A stretch of DNA of 64,000 nucleotides from NCBI GenBank assembly GCA_003009755.1, contig PXUB01000001.1:85854-149853 (forward strand). The letters run 5' to 3'. The notes under the pieces were generated by a model. The model worked only from the letters and a program-made list of their open reading frames with translations. It made no database searches and was not told the origin of the DNA. Both the position numbers and the translations under genes were made by a program. Source of the DNA: Thermoplasmatales archaeon SW_10_69_26 (lineage in GTDB: Archaea > Thermoplasmatota > SW-10-69-26). Below, in pieces: positions 58,912 to 64,000 of the stretch (position 1 is the first letter of the stretch; every line of letters starts with the position of its first letter).

Positions 58912-60567
58912 ATGGTCGCGAGCGAACGCGCGCTGATCGTGGGACCCGCGGTCCTGGCCGTCGCGACCGGCCTGGCCATCTTCGCCGCGGGAGCGAGCCT
59001 GGAGGCGGGACCCACCTCCGGGGACGACCCCGAGGGAGCCGTGATGGCCGAGCCCCGCGAGGGCGACCGCGGCGTTCTCGCGCCGCTGGGTGGCGACGAG
59101 GGCGAGACCACCGAGCGCGAGCTGGGCTGGAACAGCACCACGGTCCAGCTTCCGACCGGCGAGGAGCGTGAACTGCCCGCGCTCCTCACCTGGAACACGC
59201 GAACCGAGGAGGAGCAAAGCGACGTCCGCGGCGACGTGCAGGAGCGGACTACGCGGACGTACGGCCACGCCTTCGCCGACCTGCCCGGCACCGCGTCGGC
59301 CCGCGTGACCGAGGTCACGCACCGAGACACCTACGACGAGGGCTACGCGATCCACGAGAACCGGCGCACCGACCTCGAGGTCCGCGAGGAGTGCAACCCG
59401 CACCTGGCGCCCCGCCTCGTCGACCGCGCGCCCGACGAGGCCGAACAAGCCCTCGCCGACTGCCTGAGGAACCGCGTGGAGCGCCACGACGAGGCAACCA
59501 GCCTCTCCCTCGCAACGACCAGCGAGTGGAGCACCTCGGAGGAACACGGTGACGTCTGGACGGCCAACGCGAGCCTCGTCTACGACAACCGCACGGGCGA
59601 GCGCGTCGAGCTCAACGTCTCCGTGACGACGAGCCCCGAGGTCTCCCTGCCGCTGGAGGTCGCCACCCACCGGCGCCTGCTCGACGAGGGCGAGACCGAC
59701 GGCCCGGGCGGACTCGAGCTCGTCGAGTGGGAGGCCGGCGGGGACGCGCTCGAGCGCGATCACGATCCTCTCGGGACCGGCCCCGAGATCGCCACGGTCG
59801 CCTGGGACGGCCAGGGTCCCACCGAGGGCCGGTTCGGCACGTACCCGATCGCCGATGCTCGGGAGGCGGTGGAGCGCACCGACGAGGGCGAGGCGTTCTT
59901 CGAGGACGCCGACGAGACGCTCGTCGAGTCGGCTCGCTTCGTGGAGAACCGGGAAAGCGTGGGCGGCGCTGCGATCCCGACGGGCTCGTCCAGCGGCGCC
60001 AGCTGCCAGGCGCGCGAGGACCCCACGCCTCGGGCGCCCGGGCAGGCCGACGAGCTGTCGTGGCGGCTGTCGTGGGCGAGCGCCGACAGCGGCGAGCTCT
60101 CGGCGTTCGTCGACGCGCCGCGCGCCTCGCAAGACAACCCGACCGACCGCTCGCTGCCGCTCGAGGAGACCCGAGCCCACCGCAGCGAGGACCGGTCCCA
60201 GTTCTTCGAGTTCACATCGTCCCTCGAGGGCCCGGCCCTCGACGAGCTGTGGGCCCAGCGCTCGCTGGCCGACGCCTTCACCGACGAGGGGGTCCACGTG
60301 ATGGAAGCCGGCATCTCGCACGCCTACGACCGCGAGCCCGAGATGACCGGCCACGTGGGCCGCGCGAGCTGCTGGACGAGCAGCGACGGGACGCGGACGA
60401 CGCAGGAAGTCCTCGTCGGCTTCGCCGACGGCACCGCGACCAGGGTCTCGCAGTCGTTCTCCGAGCAGCACCACGAGGGCAACGGCCTCGTCGACCAGCC
60501 GTTCCACGACGACGGGGAGCCGCCGACGCGCGGCCAGCCGTGGCCGAGCTGGCTATCCGAGGGCTAA
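58912..60567 (+). CDS. exported acidic protein of unknown function
   Basis: A 551-residue protein with an N-terminal membrane/signal helix (RALIVGPAVLAVATGLAIFAAGASL), several Asn-X-Ser/Thr sites (WNSTTVQL, ANASLVY, LNVSVTT) and cysteines (EECNPHL, LADCLRN, SCWTSSD) that could pair. ATG 58912 begins right at this helix; the much longer frame from 56926 is the reverse or shifted image of the carboxylase gene. ACCCTCAAGAGC lies about 25-35 bases upstream. No catalytic motif or C-terminal anchor is seen, and no family is recognised. Confidence 0.72.
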   Translation: MVASERALIVGPAVLAVATGLAIFAAGASLEAGPTSGDDPEGAVMAEPREGDRGVLAPLGGDEGETTERELGWNSTTVQLPTGEERELPALLTWNTRTEEEQSDVRGDVQERTTRTYGHAFADLPGTASARVTEVTHRDTYDEGYAIHENRRTDLEVREECNPHLAPRLVDRAPDEAEQALADCLRNRVERHDEATSLSLATTSEWSTSEEHGDVWTANASLVYDNRTGERVELNVSVTTSPEVSLPLEVATHRRLLDEGETDGPGGLELVEWEAGGDALERDHDPLGTGPEIATVAWDGQGPTEGRFGTYPIADAREAVERTDEGEAFFEDADETLVESARFVENRESVGGAAIPTGSSSGASCQAREDPTPRAPGQADELSWRLSWASADSGELSAFVDAPRASQDNPTDRSLPLEETRAHRSEDRSQFFEFTSSLEGPALDELWAQRSLADAFTDEGVHVMEAGISHAYDREPEMTGHVGRASCWTSSDGTRTTQEVLVGFADGTATRVSQSFSEQHHEGNGLVDQPFHDDGEPPTRGQPWPSWLSEG

Positions 60568-60572
60568 CCGTC

Positions 60573-60983
60573 TCAGTCCGAGGCCGAGTCCGGCGAGCGG
60601 ACCTCGTTGCGGTAGTCCCAGGTCTCGCAGTCGTAGGCTCGGAAGTCGTCGGGGTCGGCCGTCACGACCTCGGTGCCCATCAACTGGGCCCTCGCGGCGA
60701 TCTGCGTGTCGGCCCACCCCTGGAAGCTTCCCTCCTGCAGGCCCTGGCGGCCGAGACGAGCGGCCTCGAGGATGTTCTCGCGGACGAGCGGGGCGAGTTC
60801 GAAGCTGCGTTCGATGTCGGCGAGCCCGGCGACGGGATCCTTCATCCCGGCCAGGTACTCGATCGCGGCCTGCGCGGGCACCACGAGCCGCTCGGGTCCG
60901 TCCGCGAGGACGTGGAGGGCCGCCTGGGCCGCGTCCTCACCCTGCTGGAGGTCCACCAGGAAGGTCATGTCAAGAATCGCCAT
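60573..60983 (-). CDS. vapC: VapC-type PIN-domain toxin
   Basis: A 136-residue PIN-domain ribonuclease. The four acidic active-site positions are visible: Asp in ILDMTFLVDL, Glu in AAIEYLAG, Asp in GWADTQIAA and Asp in TADPDDF. VapC toxins cut specific tRNAs or rRNA when free of VapB. Its start overlaps the vapB end by 14 bases, as usual for these pairs. Confidence 0.9.
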   Translation of the reverse strand: MAILDMTFLVDLQQGEDAAQAALHVLADGPERLVVPAQAAIEYLAGMKDPVAGLADIERSFELAPLVRENILEAARLGRQGLQEGSFQGWADTQIAARAQLMGTEVVTADPDDFRAYDCETWDYRNEVRSPDSASD

Positions 60984-61236
60984 GTCGTTCCTCCCACCGT
61001 TCGATCGCCTTCTCCCGGTCCGCCTCGTCCATCCGCTCGATCGCCTCGAGGTGCTCCTCGTAGCTGAGCGCGCGCTCGCGCTGGGATCGCGTGCGGACGA
61101 AGTGCATCGGGTCCTTGCGGCTGGATCGGGCCTCCTCGATCAGGCGGAGAACGACGTCGCTGTCGCTCTCGCCCTCCTGTTTCTCCTCGCGGAGGGCCTC
61201 GAAGGCCGGGTCGGACAGCGAGACCGGCTTCACCAT
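60970..61236 (-). CDS. vapB: VapB-type antitoxin (DUF217-like)
   Basis: An 88-residue antitoxin. VSLSDPAFEALREEKQEGESDSDVVLRLIEE at the N-terminus matches the ribbon-helix-helix-like DNA-binding part of the DUF217 VapB group; the acidic-basic C-terminal half would wrap the VapC active site. ATG 61236 is set by the dyad and TATA-like sequence (61232-61269). The longer upstream frames run through the operator and are not used. Confidence 0.88.
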   Translation of the reverse strand: MVKPVSLSDPAFEALREEKQEGESDSDVVLRLIEEARSSRKDPMHFVRTRSQRERALSYEEHLEAIERMDEADREKAIERWEERHGDS

Positions 61237-61724
61237 ATACACCCATATACGCACCCAGGTGTATATGGTTTGGGTCGATGGGCGCGCGTCGACAACCCGC
61301 GAGGGTTGGTTTCCTCGGGCTCCGCGAAGGGCGTGAGCTCCTCGGTGTAGGCGACGTCGTACAGCAGACGCTCGAACCCCGCGAGCACGGGGTCGAGCGC
61401 GGCGTCCGCGAGCCGCCGGAGGTGGTTCTCCAGCGTCGACCAGGTCACGTCCACGCGCCAGGCCAGCTGGTTCTTGTTCAGGCCCGGGCAACGATGGAGC
61501 GTGTCGACGATCGCCGCCCGAAGCGAGTGCTCGAGCAGCTCGCGTTGGAGGGGGTCGAGATCTTCGGCGTCCAGCGTCCACCCTCCTCGACCACGCGAAG
61601 ACGTCCTGGTGGCGGCGAAAGGTGTGTCAAAAAGCGAACCGAGGGTTGGTAGGCAAGAGACGAGGGGGTCGAGGCTGGCCCTCGCGCTTGTGAACAGGCT
61701 GCCGAGGGGAGGTATACCCGTCAC
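61230..61724 (-). CDS. winged-helix protein, C-terminus probably replaced
   Basis: A 164-residue frame with a winged helix-turn-helix at about residues 60-115 (ALRAAIVDTLHRCPGLNKNQLAWRVDVTWSTLENHLRRLADA-like). GTG 61724 overlaps the stop of the upstream propeller gene as GTGA, which supports it, but the first 45 residues look unusual and a downstream start is possible. The last 30 residues run through the dispersed repeat (61288-61327) and the vapBC dyad, ending inside the vapB start (ATGGTGA). The natural C-terminal domain has probably been lost. Confidence 0.5.
   Translation of the reverse strand: MTGIPPLGSLFTSARASLDPLVSCLPTLGSLFDTPFAATRTSSRGRGGWTLDAEDLDPLQRELLEHSLRAAIVDTLHRCPGLNKNQLAWRVDVTWSTLENHLRRLADAALDPVLAGFERLLYDVAYTEELTPFAEPEETNPRGLSTRAHRPKPYTPGCVYGCIW
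61232..61269 (-). promoter_or_regulatory. vapBC promoter-operator dyad
   Basis: ACCATATACACC and GGTGTATATGGT form a perfect 12-bp inverted repeat with a 14-base spacer. The distal arm holds the TATA-like core about 25-30 bases upstream of the vapB ATG, and the near arm overlaps the ATG itself. Binding of VapB or VapBC would cover both TATA box and start, a simple basis for autorepression. Confidence 0.8.
61288..61327 (-). repeat. dispersed palindromic repeat, second copy
   Basis: GTCGACAACCCGCGAGGGTT and the following CTCGGGCTCCGCGA match 40278-40317 with a few changes. In both places the minus strand encodes NPRGLST and the copy ends a coding frame, so it may be a mobile terminator-like element or a C-terminal scrap. 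Confidence 0.82.
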
Positions 61725-63007
61725 CCGACGCCATCAACACCGACCGTGCCGGTCACGCCGTCGGTGGCCCACGCCGCCGTCGCCGCGAACGGTTCAGCGT
61801 AACGCAACTGGTCGCAGTCGTTGTAGGGCTCGGCACAGGAAGGCGCCCAGGCGTGGCGTTTGTGCACGTACGAGACGTGCGGTCGCCCCTCTTGATCGAG
61901 GGCGAGGCTGGTCTGGAAGCCAGCCCACGTGCCTTCACGATCGATCTCCTGACTGTGCCAACCATCGGCCAGCTCCACAGCGTACACAGGCAACGCCGGC
62001 TCGGTCGGATCGTCCGGGAAGAACGGATCAATAGTCGTCGTGTACACGACGTGCGGCCGATCGTGCGCATCCACCACGATGTCCAAACTGAACCCCACAT
62101 CCCCACCGGCACGCGGAGGGACGAGCTCGCTGCCATCCTGCGCGACCTCCCGCGAGACCTCCACCCCCTCCGAGCTGCGCTGCGTGTACACGATGCCCTG
62201 GTCGTTATTGCACACCCAATGCACCGTCCCGCCCGTGTCCGTGGCGAGCGCATGATCGCGGCACTCCTCCGTCTTCTCCACCTGCCACGTCCCGTCAAGG
62301 GTGCGATGGGCGTACGTGCTGGCCGTGTTGTGACGAGTCCAGACCGCGTGGACGTGACCCTCAGGCCCAACCGCCATATCCAACCAGCCCAAGCCTTGGG
62401 TCGTGATCGACTCGAAGGCCCACTCCCCGGCGGTCAGATCGTAGGCACCGTGCTTGACGACATCGGGGGAGCCGACATCGACGAGGATGACGTGCAGGGT
62501 CTCCCCGTCCGGGCCGAAGGCGATGCGGGGGTTGGACCCGTCGGTGGGGACGTCAATCCGGCTCCAGGCCTCCTCGTCCGGGTCGAAGACCTCCAGGCGG
62601 GTGTCGGCGTTGTTCATCCAGACGACCCACCCCTGACCGTCCGGGCCGAGCGCGAAGTCGTCGACGAAGGCGGTGTCGTGGTCGGCGGGATGGTCATGCC
62701 AACCGGCTTCGTCGCGGATCTTGAGCCCGATGCGGGCCCGCGGCTCATCGTCGTGGGCCACCCACACGCGTCCTTCGTCGTCGACGGCGGTCTCGGTGTT
62801 GATCGAGGCGCCCTCCTCGTCCAACGTCTCGGTCCGCCAGGCACCCCACGGAGGATCGGTCAAGCCCGGCAGCGTGACATCGTCACCGGTGCTGGGCAGA
62901 GGCTGAGCCTCAGCGGTCGGCGTAAGCGGGCCCCACAACGCGGTGAGTATGACCACCGCGAGGGCCACGATGAATAGCGACCCCGACCTCCGGCGAAGCC
63001 GATCCAC
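61721..63007 (-). CDS. exported beta-propeller-like repeat protein
   Basis: A 428-residue exported protein. GTG 63007 (VDRLRRRSGSLFIVALAVVILTALWGP) gives a basic N-terminus and signal helix; the frame upstream of it is not protein-like. The mature part has at least six repeats with a core D-x-x-G-R/H-x-W/H-V-x-W/Y (DDEGRVWVAHDDE, GPDGQGWVVWMN, GPEGHVHAVWTRH, DAHDRPHVVYTTT, DQEGRPHVSYVHK), typical of BNR-like propeller blades. It has no membrane anchor. GAAAGGTTGAAGC at 63032-63043 is the likely promoter. A paralogue is divergently encoded from 63235. Confidence 0.78.
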   Translation of the reverse strand: MDRLRRRSGSLFIVALAVVILTALWGPLTPTAEAQPLPSTGDDVTLPGLTDPPWGAWRTETLDEEGASINTETAVDDEGRVWVAHDDEPRARIGLKIRDEAGWHDHPADHDTAFVDDFALGPDGQGWVVWMNNADTRLEVFDPDEEAWSRIDVPTDGSNPRIAFGPDGETLHVILVDVGSPDVVKHGAYDLTAGEWAFESITTQGLGWLDMAVGPEGHVHAVWTRHNTASTYAHRTLDGTWQVEKTEECRDHALATDTGGTVHWVCNNDQGIVYTQRSSEGVEVSREVAQDGSELVPPRAGGDVGFSLDIVVDAHDRPHVVYTTTIDPFFPDDPTEPALPVYAVELADGWHSQEIDREGTWAGFQTSLALDQEGRPHVSYVHKRHAWAPSCAEPYNDCDQLRYAEPFAATAAWATDGVTGTVGVDGVG

Positions 63008-63031
63008 GTGAACGATGCTCGTCCGGGACCG

Positions 63032-63043
63032 CTTCAACCTTTC
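63032..63043 (-). promoter_or_regulatory. promoter element of the propeller gene
   Basis: Minus-strand AAAGGTTGAAGC is 25-36 bases upstream of the GTG at 63007 and nearly identical to the carboxyltransferase-synthase promoter core. Confidence 0.5.
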
Positions 63044-63064
63044 CCCGTTGCGATCGGTCCTCAG

Positions 63065-63238
63065 AACAAGGAGTCTGTCACGTGGGCCCCCGGTAGCGAT
63101 GACTCGATTTACTACACCGTGGTCGTGGAAACGCAAACGGATGTCGATGTCGGCTACGAGGTAACCTTCTCGACCGACTGCAAGGAGCCACAGCGATCGT
63201 CAACGAGCTTCGGGAACACCTACAAGGTGGCCTCATGA
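63065..63238 (+). pseudogene. fragment of a secreted protein gene
   Basis: About 57 codons (VTWAPGSDDSIYYTVVVETQTDVDVGYEV, GNTYKVAS then stop) read as the last strands of a beta-rich exported domain. There is no signal peptide or convincing start, since the listed frame begins in the divergent gene's promoter. Its stop overlaps the next ATG (ATGA), so the original full gene may have been coupled to it. Confidence 0.4.
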
Positions 63239-64000
63239 CGAAGCGTTCCACCCCGCCGCGCAACGAGCAAACCTTGAAGAACCCGCCAACAGACAACACA
63301 CCCGTGCGGAGGCACACCGCTGGGCCCACCCTACCCATCGCCCTCGTCCTCACCGCCAGCGCCGTGGCGGGGCTGATGCTCGCCTTAGGCCCCACCGCCA
63401 GCGCCTCCCAATTCGACGACCTCGGCACCAACGACCCCACCGACATCGAAGGCGTCGACGACGCCCCCTGGCGAGCCTGGGACGTCAGCGAACTCCCCTA
63501 CGCGTGGTCGTACGGTCGAACTGACATCGCTACCGGCCCGAACGGCGAACCCTATGTGACCTGGGAGAGGACAGACATCTCCCTCGCCTACCCGGATGAT
63601 GGTTCAGAACCCGGAGCCAACTTCGCCGTGACGACGATCACAGATACCAGCAGATCCGCCCCTGGTGGCATCGCAGTCCGAAACGATGGTCAGGTCTGGG
63701 TCACCTACCAAGCTCAGAACGTCGAGGATGGCTTCGACGAGATCTACGTGAAAACCGCGACGGACCCCGGCGGTGAGTGGACCCGATATCGTCTAGCTGA
63801 GAAGGGATGGAACCCCCGGATAGGATTAGATGACGCCGGCGTCCTCCACGTCGTTTACGAGGGAGATAACCGAGTCCTCCACCACGCAACATTCTCCGAG
63901 GGCGAGGGGTGGTTAGACGAAACGATCACCACCGTGGATCCCAGCGGCGCACGCGATCTTCGGATAGCCGTCGACCACGGGAGACTGCACGTCGTGTGGG
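63235..64000 (+). CDS. exported beta-propeller-like repeat protein, 3'-truncated by window end
   Basis: The frame stays open from ATG 63235 to the window edge (255 codons). A basic N-terminal tail leads into a signal helix (LPIALVLTASAVAGLMLALGPTASA). Then come PWRAWDVSELPY, close to PWGAWRTETLDE in the divergent 61721-63007 protein, and repeats GPNGEPYVTWERT, RNDGQVWVTYQAQ, DDAGVLHVVYEGD and VDHGRLHVVW. It is a paralogue of that protein with the same blade motif. The rest lies outside the window. Confidence 0.8.
   Translation, partial: MTKRSTPPRNEQTLKNPPTDNTPVRRHTAGPTLPIALVLTASAVAGLMLALGPTASASQFDDLGTNDPTDIEGVDDAPWRAWDVSELPYAWSYGRTDIATGPNGEPYVTWERTDISLAYPDDGSEPGANFAVTTITDTSRSAPGGIAVRNDGQVWVTYQAQNVEDGFDEIYVKTATDPGGEWTRYRLAEKGWNPRIGLDDAGVLHVVYEGDNRVLHHATFSEGEGWLDETITTVDPSGARDLRIAVDHGRLHVVW

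Noticed and set aside
58861-60507. 548-codon minus-strand open frame
   Set aside because: Antisense to the exported 551-residue protein, which has a signal helix and a promoter.
1-64000. rRNA genes
   Set aside because: I looked for conserved 16S, 23S and 5S stretches and saw none in the window.

Overview
The window comes from a GC-rich archaeon. The archaeal calls are solid: a Nop5 plus fibrillarin (FlpA) pair, a tRNA-Tyr with an intron at the canonical position after base 37, and AT-rich TATA-like boxes about 25 bases upstream of many start codons, so many transcripts look leaderless. Acidic proteins, many secreted or C-terminally anchored surface proteins, a quinone-type dihydroorotate dehydrogenase and VapBC and MNT/HEPN toxin modules suggest a free-living, probably respiring euryarchaeote, for example an uncultured Thermoplasmatota-like or halophilic lineage. 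The window alone does not fix the clade.

Layout. 1-20 kb is mostly conserved core: the end of isocitrate dehydrogenase, an FMN reductase, tRNA-Tyr, a tail-to-tail Hpt/receiver pair, purF, an ACT protein, a cystathionine gamma-synthase-type enzyme, a PHP phosphoesterase, an overlapping nop5-flpA-exporter-epimerase operon, pyrD, a stand-alone RAM domain, a bifunctional-nuclease-domain protein, tRNA-Ser(GGA) and an SMR exporter. 20-28.6 kb is accessory and decaying: beta-helix, cupredoxin-like and glycine-rich secreted proteins, an MNT/HEPN pair, several gene fragments and an integrase C-terminal remnant. 28.6-37.1 kb is an integrated plasmid-like element whose right edge is the 3' end of tRNA-Glu(CTC). 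It carries an HUH Rep, a tiny zinc ribbon, unknown genes, a DNA methyltransferase/endonuclease pair and a frameshifted tyrosine recombinase. 37.2-38.1 kb is an array of hairpins and tRNA-Ser(TGA) fragments around a complete tRNA-Ser(TGA).

38-45.5 kb holds a broken FAD/Rieske oxidoreductase, purK, a VOC dioxygenase, a large surface protein and an alkyltransferase. 45.5-58.8 kb is the most striking part: a single 3247-residue multienzyme (enoyl-reductase-like, KS, AT, KS, ACP, ACP, KR, DH, phosphopantetheinyl transferase) lies 13 bases downstream of an acyl-CoA carboxylase carboxyltransferase gene, and a biotin carboxylase/BCCP fusion is divergently transcribed. Together they look like a compact, self-activating bacterial-style fatty acid or polyketide synthase with its own malonyl-CoA supply, in an archaeon. 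The last 5 kb hold a secreted protein, a VapBC module with an operator-like dyad, a truncated winged-helix gene and two secreted propeller-like paralogues, the last running off the window.

Three of the four tRNA genes (Tyr, Glu, Ser-TGA) are bordered by arrays of partial tRNA copies joined to perfect hairpins. This structure matches no feature class I know.
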